Source: Microbacterium sp. H1-D42
GTDB lineage: Bacteria > Actinomycetota > Actinomycetes > Actinomycetales > Microbacteriaceae
Reading direction: 5' to 3'
DNA: 64,000 nucleotides
NCBI RefSeq assembly: GCF_022637555.1
Contig: NZ_CP093342.1
Location: forward strand, 310,001 to 374,000
The notes beneath the pieces were generated by a model. The model ran no database searches. It was not told the origin of the DNA and was given only the letters and a program-made list of their open reading frames with translations. Positions 17,593 through 25,818 of this stretch are shown one piece after another. The translations under genes and the position numbers were made by a program. Position 1 is the stretch's first letter, and each line of letters begins with the position of its first letter.

Positions 17593-18174
17593 ATGTCAGA
17601 TGCGATGAGCGAGGCGGCCCGGTATCGCGCGCGGCAGGCAGCGGGTGAGACGGAGTCGTCGGATGCTGATGCCAAGGCGCCCATGGTGTTGAACGCGCAG
17701 AACAAGGCGGAGTTCGTCGAGACGGCGATCCAGATCGCGATCCGCCAGGGCCAGTTCGATAATCTGCCCGGCGCGGGCAAGCCGCTGGAAGGGCTCGGCA
17801 CCCATCACGACCCGGACTGGTGGATTCGCCGCAAGATCGAATCCGAGAACCTGTCGGGGCTCGGCCCGCCGGCGCTGATGCTGCGGACTGAGGATCGCGC
17901 GCTCGACGGTGAGCTCGACCAACTCGGCCGCGAAGACGATGTGCGCACGGTTGTGGAGGACTTCAACCGCCGAGTCATCGAGGCGCGTCGGCAGCTCAGC
18001 GGAGGCCCACCCGTGGTCACGAAGACGCGTGACGTGGATGCTGAGATCGACGCCTGGAGAGCTCGTCGGGCATCCGATCCCGCCCGCGGGCACGAGGCCG
18101 CAGGCGCGGCCGAAGGCGCCGAGAAACCGCGCACCGGATGGCTGCGCCGTCGCTCGCAGTCACGACGACCGTAA
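17593..18174 (+). CDS. DUF1992 (DnaJ-associated) protein
   Basis: The 193-aa protein has a DUF1992 core at residues ~35-105 (IQIAIRQGQFDNLPGAGKPL, WWIRRKIESENLSGLGPPAL). This is a conserved short domain often found with or annotated near J-domain proteins; its biochemical role is unknown. The C-terminus is basic and Ala/Arg rich. A good GGAGGTGA ribosome site lies 6 nt before the ATG, with a TACCCT -10 candidate at 17567-17572. Confidence 0.8.
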   Translation: MSDAMSEAARYRARQAAGETESSDADAKAPMVLNAQNKAEFVETAIQIAIRQGQFDNLPGAGKPLEGLGTHHDPDWWIRRKIESENLSGLGPPALMLRTEDRALDGELDQLGREDDVRTVVEDFNRRVIEARRQLSGGPPVVTKTRDVDAEIDAWRARRASDPARGHEAAGAAEGAEKPRTGWLRRRSQSRRP

Positions 18175-18250
18175 CGATCGCCCGCGGCATCAGTCCCGCC
18201 GTCACGCACCCCCGCGCAGCGCGAACCCGCCCCCTGGATAGGCTGACCGC

Positions 18251-20014
18251 GTGAACTCACTGCTCCGATTCGCCGAGCGCCTGCCACGGCCCGTCATCGT
18301 CGTGATCGCCATCGCGGCCATCGGAATCGGCATCGCGCTGGCTATCCGTCCCACCACGGCGCTTGGCGTGCTGGCACTGCTCATCGGCGCGGGTCTCGTG
18401 CTCGCCGGCGTGCTCGAGGCCGTGTCGCCTGCCGTCGCCGGCGAGAGGATTCGGATGCTGCTCGCCGGGGCCCTGATCGCCGGGGGCATCTTCGTGCTCG
18501 TGGCGCCTGGGCTCACGGTGCGCGCTCTCGCGATCGTCGTCGGTGTGACTCTGATCGTGCGCGGCATGATCGGGGTGAGCGCGATCATCGGCGGGCGGAA
18601 TCTGTCGCTCGATCGTCGAGTTGCCGAGGTGCTGCTCGGCGTCGCCGGCATCACGTTCGGCGTTCTGGCGATGATCTGGCCCGACATCACGCTGCTCGTC
18701 GTCGCGGTGGTGTTCGGAGCATCACTTGCGCTGTTCGGCGCCGGCGTGCTGATCCGGATGATGCTCGCCCGTCGACAGAGGAAGCAGACATCAGACCACA
18801 AGCCCGAGTCGCTGTCACGTCGCTGGTTCCGCACGATCGGCGCCGTCTGCGCGATCGCCCTCGCCGCCGGAGCGGTCGTCGTCAGCGTCACGCTGCGGGA
18901 GGGGAGTCCCGTGGTCGATGACTTCTATGCCGCACCGCGGACGGTGCCCGAGCGGCCTGGGCAGCTGATCCGCGCGGAGGAGTTCACCCGCGACATCCCC
19001 GAGAATGCGACCGCCTGGCGGATCCTCTACACGACAACCCACGCTGACGGCAGCTCCGCAGTGGCGAGTGGGATCGTCGTCGTGCCGGATGTCGGTGAGC
19101 AGCATCCGGTCATCGCCTGGCACCACGGCACCACGGGGTACAGCCCCGCGTGTGCGCCGTCACTGGCATCCGCTCCGTTCGAATCGGGCGCGCTGTTCGT
19201 GACCGACGCGATCATCGATCGCGGCTGGGCGCTCGTCGCCACCGACTACGTCGGGCTTGGAACCGAGGGTCCGCACCCGTACCTGATCGGCGACGACAGT
19301 GCCCGCGCGGAGCTCGACGCGGTGCGCGCCGCGCGTCAGCTCTCGGATGCTGAGATCGGCGATCAGACCGTGGCGTGGGGTCACTCGCAGGGTGGGGCGG
19401 CGTCCCTGTGGTCGGCTGCGATCGCTGAGGACTATGCGCCAGACGTGCCGCTGGAAGGTGCGGTGGCGCTGGCGCCGGCGAGCGACCTGCCGGCCCTCGT
19501 CGCCAACCTGGGCGACGTCGCCGGCGGCAGTGTGTTCGCCTCGTTCTTGATCACCGCGTACAGCAAGATCTATCCCGACGTGAGGTTCGCCGACTATGTG
19601 CGGCCCGGCGCTGAGGTGACGGTGCGTCAGATGGCGACGCGCTGCCTCGCCGAGCCCGCCATGCTCGTCTCGGTGCTCACGATGCTGGCGCTGAAGGACG
19701 ACCCTGACATCATCTCGCGTGACCCGGCATCCGGCCCGCTCGGCGAGCGGCTCGAGCAGAACGTGCCGCCCGCCTCATCGGCGGTCCCGGTGCTGCTCGG
19801 ACAGGGTGAGGTCGATGATCTCGTGCTCTTCGACATGCAGTCGGCGTTCGCGCAGCGCATGTGCGCGGAGGGAGCGCCGATCGACTTCCGTTCCTACCCC
19901 GGGCGCGATCATCTTTCGCTCGTGCAGGTGGGGTCGGATGCTATCGACGACGCATTCGCGTGGACGGACGACCGCTTCGCCGGGGTGGCCGTGGCCGATG
20001 CCTGCGGCGTGTGA
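18251..20014 (+). CDS. fusion of DUF308/HdeD-like membrane domain with secretory-lipase-type hydrolase
   Basis: The 587-aa protein has residues ~15-175 as about six TM helices in the DUF308/HdeD pattern (ALGVLALLIGAGLVLAGVLE, then LLGVAGITFGVLAMIWPDIT). A further TM helix at ~195-217 follows, then an extracytoplasmic alpha/beta-hydrolase domain (~225-587). The hydrolase has an oxyanion-type AWHHGTTG motif, the nucleophile Ser in WGHSQGGAAS, a putative acid Asp in LGQGEVDDLV and a catalytic His in YPGRDHLSL, most like bacterial secretory lipases (LIP family). The fusion should tether a lipase/esterase to the outer membrane face. GTG start, with TAGGCT 6 nt upstream (leaderless). Confidence 0.82.
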   Translation: MNSLLRFAERLPRPVIVVIAIAAIGIGIALAIRPTTALGVLALLIGAGLVLAGVLEAVSPAVAGERIRMLLAGALIAGGIFVLVAPGLTVRALAIVVGVTLIVRGMIGVSAIIGGRNLSLDRRVAEVLLGVAGITFGVLAMIWPDITLLVVAVVFGASLALFGAGVLIRMMLARRQRKQTSDHKPESLSRRWFRTIGAVCAIALAAGAVVVSVTLREGSPVVDDFYAAPRTVPERPGQLIRAEEFTRDIPENATAWRILYTTTHADGSSAVASGIVVVPDVGEQHPVIAWHHGTTGYSPACAPSLASAPFESGALFVTDAIIDRGWALVATDYVGLGTEGPHPYLIGDDSARAELDAVRAARQLSDAEIGDQTVAWGHSQGGAASLWSAAIAEDYAPDVPLEGAVALAPASDLPALVANLGDVAGGSVFASFLITAYSKIYPDVRFADYVRPGAEVTVRQMATRCLAEPAMLVSVLTMLALKDDPDIISRDPASGPLGERLEQNVPPASSAVPVLLGQGEVDDLVLFDMQSAFAQRMCAEGAPIDFRSYPGRDHLSLVQVGSDAIDDAFAWTDDRFAGVAVADACGV

Positions 20015-20603
20015 CATATTCGGAAGGACACGCCGCAAGAGCCCGCGCGACCGGAAACGTATACCGGTATTTCGGATGCGGGTGAGCGCCGTTCGTCCGG
20101 TCACTACGATGGACGCGTCGTGAGGACTGATTGACAAGCTGATCAGCCATTCTCGCTGTCACGGTCGAGCTGTTCCTGCGGGTGAGACGTCGTTCGCGAG
20201 CCCGATGCGGATGGAACCGCTTCCATGGCGTGATCAGAGCGTGATCTATTCCTCTTGCCATCCGGGATGTATTCAAGTCAATATGACTGCCAGGAGTCGC
20301 TCAACTGGGGAGACGGCGGCTCTCAACTCTGGGGCCGGAAACGGATAGGCCGGTGTTGCTGGGGCACACCTGTTCAATGAACCCGTTTCCGCCACCCGGG
20401 GCGGCTTGTCAGGCGATCACGGCCCGATTCGAGAGCGTGAAGCCAGTGCCGCACAGCGCTGGCAGAGAAGTTGTGCAGAAGCTCGGCCTGCGCGACCGTG
20501 TGCAGGCCGTGATCGCCGCGTACGAGTCGGGGCTGGTGGTCCCGGGCGGGGAGCGGTGAGGCAGGCGGGTCAGATGTCGCCCACGCCGCATAGGCTTGAC
20601 CGC
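20015..20603. other. 590-bp gap with no intact gene
   Basis: This stretch is less GC-rich than its surroundings and has no convincing full-length frame on either strand. It holds a small perfect palindrome ATACCGGTAT near 20060-20069, a response-regulator remnant at its right end and a short promoter-like stretch before the M13 gene. No transposase, terminal repeats or integrase are seen, so the cause (deletion or decayed insertion) is unknown. Confidence 0.6.
20473..20559 (+). pseudogene. C-terminal remnant of a NarL-type response regulator
   Basis: The last 28 codons of an otherwise featureless frame read VQKLGLRDRVQAVIAAYESG and end in VVPGGER. This matches the end of a LuxR/NarL helix-turn-helix (compare AKLGLPDRIHVVIWAYENGL at the end of the regulator at 11958-12644). 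The receiver domain and most of the HTH are absent, and the sequence upstream shows no homology in any frame. It is a decayed or recombined fragment, probably not functional. Confidence 0.65.
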
Positions 20604-22568
20604 ATGACTGACGTTCTGCCCTCCGGCCTTGCCGTCTCGGAGTTCAACCCCTCCATCCGTCCGCAGGACGACCTCTACCGCCACGTGAACGGCACGTGGC
20701 TCGAGGCCGCCGAGATCCCCGCCGACAAGGCGCGCTGGGGCTCGTTCCACCTCCTTGCCGAACAGGCCGAGAAGGACGTTCACGCGATCATCGAAGAGTC
20801 GCAGACGGCCGAGCCCGGCACTCTCGCCCGCAAGGTCGGTGACCTGTTCAGCAGCTTCATGGACACCGACGGCATCGCCGCCGTCGGCACCGCACCGCTG
20901 GTCGACCTGCTCGCCAAGGTCGATGCCATTGACGGCATCCCCGCCTTCCTCTCCACCGTCGGCACGCTCGACCGTGACGGCGTCGCCGCGCTGATCGGCG
21001 CGTTCATCGAGCCCGACCCCGGCAACCCCGAGCGCTACGTGCCGTTCGTGGTGCAGGCAGGTCTCTCGCTGCCCGACGAGAGCTACTACCGTCTCGACAA
21101 CTTCGCAGACACCCGCGCCGCCTACCGCGCACACCTCGAGCGGCTGCTGGCACTGGCATCCATCGACGATGCCGCTGGCAACGCCGACCGCGCCTTCGCG
21201 CTCGAGCACGAGATCGCCGGCCACCACTGGGACAACGTCGCCTCCCGCGATGCGGTGAAGACCTACAACCTCAAGACGTGGGACGAGTTCCAGCAGCTCG
21301 TCGGCGTCGACCTCGCCCCGTGGCGGGATGCTGTCTCGTCGGCCAACCCCGACTCGTTCGCCGACCTCGTCGTGTACCAGCCCAGCTTCTTCGAGGGACT
21401 CGGCGCACTGCTGGTCGAAGACCGCCTCGACGACTGGAAGGCATGGCTGCGCGCCAAGGTCGTGCACGGCGTGGCCGCGTACCTCACCGACGACTTCATC
21501 GACGAGAACTTCTCGTTCTACGGCACCGAGCTCACCGGCACCCCGAGCATCCGCGAGCGCTGGAAGCGCGGCGTCTCGCTCGTCGAGGGATCGCTCGGCG
21601 ACGCGGTCGGCAAGATCTACGTCGAGCGGCACTTCCCTGCCGCCTCGAAGGTCGCCATGGATGAGCTGGTCGCCAACCTCATCGAGGCCTACCGGCAGAG
21701 CATCGAGACGCTCGAGTGGATGAGCCCGGAGACCCGTCAGAAGGCGCTCGCCAAGCTCGCGGCCTTCCGTCCGAAGATCGGCCACCCCGATGTGTGGCGC
21801 GACTACGAGAGCATCGAGATCTCAGCATCCGACCTCATCGGCAACGCGCGCCGCGCGACCCAGTTCGAACACGACCGTCAGATCAACAAGGTCGGTCAGC
21901 CGATCGACCGTGACGAGTGGCACATGCCGCCGCAGATGGTCAACGCGTACTACAACCCGCTGATGAACGAGATCGTCTTCCCCGCGGCCATCCTGCAGTA
22001 CCCGTTCTTCGACGCGAACCGCGATGCGGCCGCCAACTACGGCGGCATCGGCGCGGTGATCGGTCACGAGATCGGCCATGGCTTCGATGACCAGGGCAGC
22101 CGCTACGACGGCGACGGCCGTCTGCAGGACTGGTGGACGGACGCTGACCGCGCCGCCTTCGAAGAGCGCACCAAGGCACTCATCGCCCAGTACGACGCGC
22201 TCACCCCGCTCGGCCTCAGCGACGAGCACCGGGTCAACGGTGCACTGACGATCGGCGAGAACATCGGCGACCTCGGCGGCCTCGGCATCGCGCTCAAGGC
22301 GTACGAGCTGTCGCTCGACGGCGCCGAGGCTGCGGTGATCGACGGCTACACCGGAGTGCAGCGACTGCTGCTGAGCTGGGCACAGGTGTGGCAGCAGAAG
22401 AGCCGCGATGCCGAGACGATTCGCCTGCTCACGATCGACCCGCACTCGCCGAACGAGTTCCGCTGCAACCAGATCCTCAGCAACGTCGATGCCTTTTACA
22501 CCGCTTTCGATGTGAACGAGGGCGACGCGCTGTACCTGCCCGAGGGGGATCGCGTCACGATCTGGTGA
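20604..22568 (+). CDS. pepO: M13-family zinc metallopeptidase (PepO/neprilysin-like)
   Basis: The 654-aa protein is typical in length for M13 endopeptidases. The N-terminal domain begins with the family hallmark SIRPQDDLYRHVNGTWL. The catalytic zinc motif HEIGH (His488, Glu489, His492) is followed by the third-ligand motif ENIGDLGG. The C-terminus has NEFRCNQILSNVDAFYTAF, the PVNN-like substrate region. There is no signal peptide, so it is probably a cytoplasmic oligopeptidase. I chose the ATG at 20604 because the family N-terminus begins there and TAGGCT lies 7 nt upstream; the frame is open further upstream without similarity. Confidence 0.93.
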   Translation: MTDVLPSGLAVSEFNPSIRPQDDLYRHVNGTWLEAAEIPADKARWGSFHLLAEQAEKDVHAIIEESQTAEPGTLARKVGDLFSSFMDTDGIAAVGTAPLVDLLAKVDAIDGIPAFLSTVGTLDRDGVAALIGAFIEPDPGNPERYVPFVVQAGLSLPDESYYRLDNFADTRAAYRAHLERLLALASIDDAAGNADRAFALEHEIAGHHWDNVASRDAVKTYNLKTWDEFQQLVGVDLAPWRDAVSSANPDSFADLVVYQPSFFEGLGALLVEDRLDDWKAWLRAKVVHGVAAYLTDDFIDENFSFYGTELTGTPSIRERWKRGVSLVEGSLGDAVGKIYVERHFPAASKVAMDELVANLIEAYRQSIETLEWMSPETRQKALAKLAAFRPKIGHPDVWRDYESIEISASDLIGNARRATQFEHDRQINKVGQPIDRDEWHMPPQMVNAYYNPLMNEIVFPAAILQYPFFDANRDAAANYGGIGAVIGHEIGHGFDDQGSRYDGDGRLQDWWTDADRAAFEERTKALIAQYDALTPLGLSDEHRVNGALTIGENIGDLGGLGIALKAYELSLDGAEAAVIDGYTGVQRLLLSWAQVWQQKSRDAETIRLLTIDPHSPNEFRCNQILSNVDAFYTAFDVNEGDALYLPEGDRVTIW

Positions 22569-22685
22569 AGTCCGGTGTGAGGGGATGGAGGAGACGGCTA
22601 CGATGAACACGGCAGTCGGAATCGTGCGCACGGGGGAGTGCGATTTCGAGGGCCGACTCCTCCCCCCTTCCCCGTAAGGAACTGC

Positions 22686-23624
22686 GTGGTTTCGCACTCC
22701 TCTTCCTCCCTCCCCGAACCCGTCGAGGGACCGCGCGCTGCGTTGCGCGGGTCTCAACGCGGCAGCAGGCGCACGCCTCGACGGGCCGCGGTGGGTCGCC
22801 GCTCGTTCAGTTCGAGCCTGCGCGCGCTGGAAGAGCTTGCGCAGTCCGGAGCCCAGGTCTCGGTCCACGTCGCCGACCTCGACAGCGGCGATGTCGTGCT
22901 CTCCGGCGACGACCACGTCGCGCTCCCCATCGCCGGGCTCGGTGTGGTGCCTGTTCTCGTCGAAACCGCAGCCGGCCTCGACGTCGGCCGGATCGATCCG
23001 CTGCAGATCGTAGACCGGGTGCGGGCGCATTTCGTCACCGGTTCGGGCCTGTGGCGCAGTCTGCGCGCCCCTGCGCTGCCGATGATCGACCTCGCCGTCC
23101 TCGCCGCTGCGGCCGGGGATCCGAACGCTGCCAACACCCTGCTCGACGTCGTCGGACATGACCAGGTGCGCGCGCGCATGGTCAGCCTCGGGATGCCCCG
23201 GAGTGCCGTGCTCGATCGGTTCCGCGACAAGCGCGGCCCGGACGACGCCCCGCACGTCGCCGTCGGCACGACCCGCGAGTTCGCCGGCCTGTTCGCCGCG
23301 CTGGTGAACTCCACGGTCGTCAACGCCGCCGTCAGCGCGCAGGTGTCGGAGTGGCTGAGCCTGAACCATGACCTCAGCCTGGTCGCCGCGGCCACCGGGC
23401 TGGATCCGTTCGCGCATGAGCAAGACGCGCACGGGCTGCTGTTCATCAACAAGACCGGCCGCGACCGGGGCGTGCGCGCCGAGGCCGGTGTGCTCGCCGG
23501 ACCCCGCGCCGGCGTCGCCTACGCGCTCACGGTCTGCTTCGACGATCTGTCGATCAACCACCGCCTGCGTGCACATGAGGCGTTCCGCATCCTCGGCACC
23601 GACCTGATGGAGTACGTGCACTGA
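22686..23624 (+). CDS. class A beta-lactamase-fold protein lacking catalytic residues
   Basis: The ~312-aa protein starts at GTG with AAGGA 6 nt upstream (a GTG at 22791 is an alternative). Residues ~45-312 follow the serine beta-lactamase-like fold, but the usual SxxK is replaced: at PIAGLGVVPVL the Ser is Gly84 and the Lys is Val87. The usual SDN is GDP (144-146). A KTG motif (INKTG) is kept. Hydrolase activity by the normal route is therefore unlikely; a binding or regulatory role is possible. Residues 3-40 (SSSSLPEPVEG and the following Arg-rich part) are encoded by a palindromic repeat. It is not clearly linked to its neighbours. Confidence 0.75.
   Translation: MVSHSSSSLPEPVEGPRAALRGSQRGSRRTPRRAAVGRRSFSSSLRALEELAQSGAQVSVHVADLDSGDVVLSGDDHVALPIAGLGVVPVLVETAAGLDVGRIDPLQIVDRVRAHFVTGSGLWRSLRAPALPMIDLAVLAAAAGDPNAANTLLDVVGHDQVRARMVSLGMPRSAVLDRFRDKRGPDDAPHVAVGTTREFAGLFAALVNSTVVNAAVSAQVSEWLSLNHDLSLVAAATGLDPFAHEQDAHGLLFINKTGRDRGVRAEAGVLAGPRAGVAYALTVCFDDLSINHRLRAHEAFRILGTDLMEYVH
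22719..22785. repeat. REP-like nested palindrome within the 5' end of a gene
   Basis: Outer arms CCCGTCGAGG (22719-22728) and CCTCGACGGG (22776-22785) enclose an inner hairpin CCGCGC (22731-22736) / GCGCGG (22745-22750). The encoded SLPEPVEG peptide is characteristic of repeats of the GAGCCTGTCGAAGG family found across bacteria. The element probably inserted at or in the start of the serine-hydrolase-like gene. Confidence 0.6.
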
Positions 23625-23635
23625 GACCGGGGTCA

Positions 23636-23660
23636 CGGCTCACGGATGCTCGGTGAGCCG
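23636..23660. terminator. short hairpin after the serine-hydrolase-like gene
   Basis: 8-bp arms CGGCTCAC (23636-23643) and GTGAGCCG (23653-23660) with a 9-nt loop lie 12 nt after the stop codon. There is no T-tract. It is a probable terminator for the rightward gene. Confidence 0.45.
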
Positions 23661-23698
23661 GCATCCACTCGTCACCGTCGCTGACTCGCGCCGCGTCG

Positions 23699-23801
23699 GT
23701 TCCGGTCGCAATAAGTCGCGCCTGGCGAGCGCGCAAGCGGGAGAAATTGCGACCGGAACTGTGCGGATGACCGTCGGTGCGGGAGAAATTGCGACCGGAA
23801 C
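23699..23801. repeat. cluster of one inverted and two direct GGTCGCAA-type repeats
   Basis: Two identical 23-bp direct copies occur at 23737-23759 and 23779-23801 (beginning GCGGGAGAAATTGCGACC). A 13-bp inverted copy of their right end (GTTCCGGTCGCAA) lies at 23699-23711. They fill the space between convergent genes. The TGCGACC core is shared with the hairpin at 2273-2327, so this is likely a dispersed intergenic repeat that can also form terminator-like hairpins. Confidence 0.65.
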
Positions 23802-23817
23802 GCGGGTCGCAGCCCGA

Positions 23818-25260
23818 TCAGTCGCGCAGCGCCGGGCGCTGCTCGGAGTGCGGATGCCGCGGGATGAAGAACGTCAGCACGAAGGCGAGGATGCCCGCCG
23901 CGATCGCCAGCCAGAACGAGAACTCGAAGGCGTCGCGGGTGGGGATCGCGACGCCGTCGACCTGCGTGCTCATCGAAGCCAGCACGCCGCCCATGACCGC
24001 GGAGGCCGTCGACGTGCCCACCGAGCGGAACAGCGCGTTCAGACCGTTCGACGCGCCGGTCTCGTGGGCGGGCACGGCGCGCATGATGATCATCGGCATG
24101 GCCGCGAACGAGAAGCCGATGCCGACGCCGATCAGCAGGTTGGCCACGATCAGGTGCCAGACCTCGGTCGACCACAGCAGCACGAACGCGTAGGCGAGGA
24201 CGATCGCGGCGGTGCCGACGGTGAACAGCGGGCGCGGCCCGACCGTGCGCTCGAGGAACCCCGACAGGGGCGAGATCACCATCATCACGACGCCGGAGGT
24301 GGCCACGACCAGCGCGGCGGAGAACACGTCGAGTCCGAGCCCCGACCCGGTCTCGACCGGAAGCTCGAGCAGCTGCGGGAAGGTCACGTTCGACGCGAAC
24401 AGTGCGAAGCCCATGCAGATCGCCGCGACGTTGGTGAACAGCACCGCTGGGCGCACGGCGACGCGCAGGTCGAGCAGCGGATCCTTGGCCTTCAGCTGGT
24501 ACCAGCTCCACAGCACCAGCACGACGATGCCGCCGATCAGCATGGCCAGCGAGGCCGGGGCCGTCCAGCCCCATTCCGCGCCGCGCGATACGTACAGCAG
24601 CAGTCCGGTCAGACCGATCGCCAGTCCGATCGCGCCGACGATATCGAGCTTGCCAGGGGAAAGCAGCACATCCGCCGGCACGACCAGCACCACGAGCACG
24701 GCGCCGATCAGGCCGAGCCCGGCGGCGAGCCAGAACAGCGCGTGCCAGTCGGCGTTCGCAGCCAGGTAGGCCGCCACTGGCATCCCGATCGCGCCGCCGA
24801 CGCCCATCGTCGCGCTCATCAGCGCCACCGCGGTGCCGAGGCGCTCGGGCTTGAGCACATCGCGCATGATCGCGATGCCGAGCGGCACCACGCCGGTCGT
24901 CGCACCCTGCAGGCCGCGACCGATGATGACGCCGACGATCGAGGTCGACATCGCCGCGATCACCGACCCGACGATCAGGATGATCAGCAGCACGATGACC
25001 ACGCGCTTCTTGCCGTACATGTCGCCGAGGCGCCCCGAGATCGGGGTGGCGACGGCGGCGACGAGCAGGGTGATCGTGACGACCCAGCTGGTGTCCTCGC
25101 GCGAGGCGTTCAGCAGATGGGGAAGGTCGGCCTGCAGCGGCACGACCAGCGTGAACATGAACGCCGAGCACAACCCGACGAAGGCGAGCACCGCGACGAT
25201 CGCTGCGGGAGGAGGTGTGCGCGTCAGGCGCTTTCTTGCCCTGTCATCCGCATTGCCCAT
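23818..25260 (-). CDS. MFS multidrug exporter, 14-TM DHA2 type
   Basis: The 480-aa protein is inferred to have 14 TM segments. Characteristic parts are motif A between TM2 and TM3 (GRLGDMYGKKRVVI), VVPLQADLPHLLN in TM1, and GVGGAIGMPVAAYLAANADW, which resembles motif C of drug:H+ antiporters. It starts 18 bp downstream of the marR-like gene on the same strand, so the pair forms a regulator-exporter operon under the divergent MarR operators. The substrate is unknown. Confidence 0.88.
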   Translation of the reverse strand: MGNADDRARKRLTRTPPPAAIVAVLAFVGLCSAFMFTLVVPLQADLPHLLNASREDTSWVVTITLLVAAVATPISGRLGDMYGKKRVVIVLLIILIVGSVIAAMSTSIVGVIIGRGLQGATTGVVPLGIAIMRDVLKPERLGTAVALMSATMGVGGAIGMPVAAYLAANADWHALFWLAAGLGLIGAVLVVLVVPADVLLSPGKLDIVGAIGLAIGLTGLLLYVSRGAEWGWTAPASLAMLIGGIVVLVLWSWYQLKAKDPLLDLRVAVRPAVLFTNVAAICMGFALFASNVTFPQLLELPVETGSGLGLDVFSAALVVATSGVVMMVISPLSGFLERTVGPRPLFTVGTAAIVLAYAFVLLWSTEVWHLIVANLLIGVGIGFSFAAMPMIIMRAVPAHETGASNGLNALFRSVGTSTASAVMGGVLASMSTQVDGVAIPTRDAFEFSFWLAIAAGILAFVLTFFIPRHPHSEQRPALRD

Positions 25261-25278
25261 CAGATCAGCGTATCGGCC

Positions 25279-25722
25279 TCAGTCGTCGAGGTGCGGAAGC
25301 ACAGTCTCGGCGATCCCGTGCAACTGGGTGATCTGCTCGTCGCTGAGGGTCTTCGTGACGTAGCGGCACACGGCCTCGTCGTAGGCGGTCTTGGCCTTCG
25401 CGTGCGCGGCGCGGCCGGCCTGGGTGAGTGCGATCTCCTGCCCTCGGCCGTCTTCGATGCAGGTGTCTCGGGTGATGAGTCCGCGCTGCTCCATGCGACG
25501 CAGCTGGTGTGAGAGGCGGCTCTTCTCCCACTCCAGATCGCAGCCGAGTGCGACCGGCCGCAGCGGGGCATCCGATCGCGACAGTGCGCCGAGGATCTCG
25601 TAATCCGCCTCGGAGAGCCCGGACGCCGCCGTCAGCTCGCGCGCGATGCGGGCGGCGAGCCGTGCCCGCATGCGCTGGTACGAGTCCCAGGCCTGCAGCG
25701 CGGTGGCGTCGGTGTGTTCCAT
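25279..25722 (-). CDS. MarR-family transcriptional regulator
   Basis: The product is about 148 aa starting MEHTDATALQAW. The winged helix spans residues ~50-105 (GCDLEWEKSRLSHQLRRMEQ as recognition region, then the wing ITRDTCIEDGRGQEIALT). I chose the ATG at 25722 because TACACT (25735-25730, leftward) lies 7 nt upstream; the ATG at 25728 is equally in frame. The operator-like TTGACGTATCA sits in its promoter, so autoregulation is expected. MarR proteins usually release DNA on binding a phenolic or drug ligand or on Cys oxidation. It should control both the exporter gene and the divergent oxidoreductase genes. Confidence 0.88.
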   Translation of the reverse strand: MEHTDATALQAWDSYQRMRARLAARIARELTAASGLSEADYEILGALSRSDAPLRPVALGCDLEWEKSRLSHQLRRMEQRGLITRDTCIEDGRGQEIALTQAGRAAHAKAKTAYDEAVCRYVTKTLSDEQITQLHGIAETVLPHLDD

Positions 25723-25734
25723 GTGCATCAGTGT

Positions 25735-25792
25735 AGTTGACGTATCACCTAATTGCGATACACTCGATTCAGCGTCAAGTTGACGTATCAAC
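25735..25792. promoter_or_regulatory. divergent promoters with two MarR-type operators
   Basis: A 13-bp direct repeat AGTTGACGTATCA occurs at 25735-25747 and 25778-25790. The second copy lies in a full palindrome GTTGA-CGTA-TCAAC (25779-25792). The rightward promoter reads TTGACG (25737-25742), a 16-bp spacer, then TACACT (25759-25764). The first operator covers its -35 and the second lies just after its start point. The leftward promoter has TACACT at 25735-25730. Binding of the MarR-like protein would block both directions. Confidence 0.7.
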
Positions 25793-25818
25793 TACAACTG
25801 TTCGGTCGGAGGACCATC

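Noticed and set aside
20015..20470. Insertion sequence
   Set aside because: No transposase frame, terminal inverted repeats or target duplication could be found.
20353..20559. Intact 68-aa gene
   Set aside because: Only its last 28 codons resemble a protein family, as the tail of a larger regulator; the N-terminal part has no similarity and there is no ribosome site.
20409..21785. Long open frame on the minus strand opposite the M13 peptidase gene
   Set aside because: It is an antisense shadow of a high-GC gene; its composition is Val/Glu/Asp/Arg-biased without any family motif, and the plus-strand frame has clear catalytic motifs. The same applies to long frames at 6466-8226, 36210-38537 and 55735-57900.
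23690..23801. CRISPR array
   Set aside because: Only two direct copies are present, with a 19-bp gap, plus one inverted copy, and there are no cas genes.
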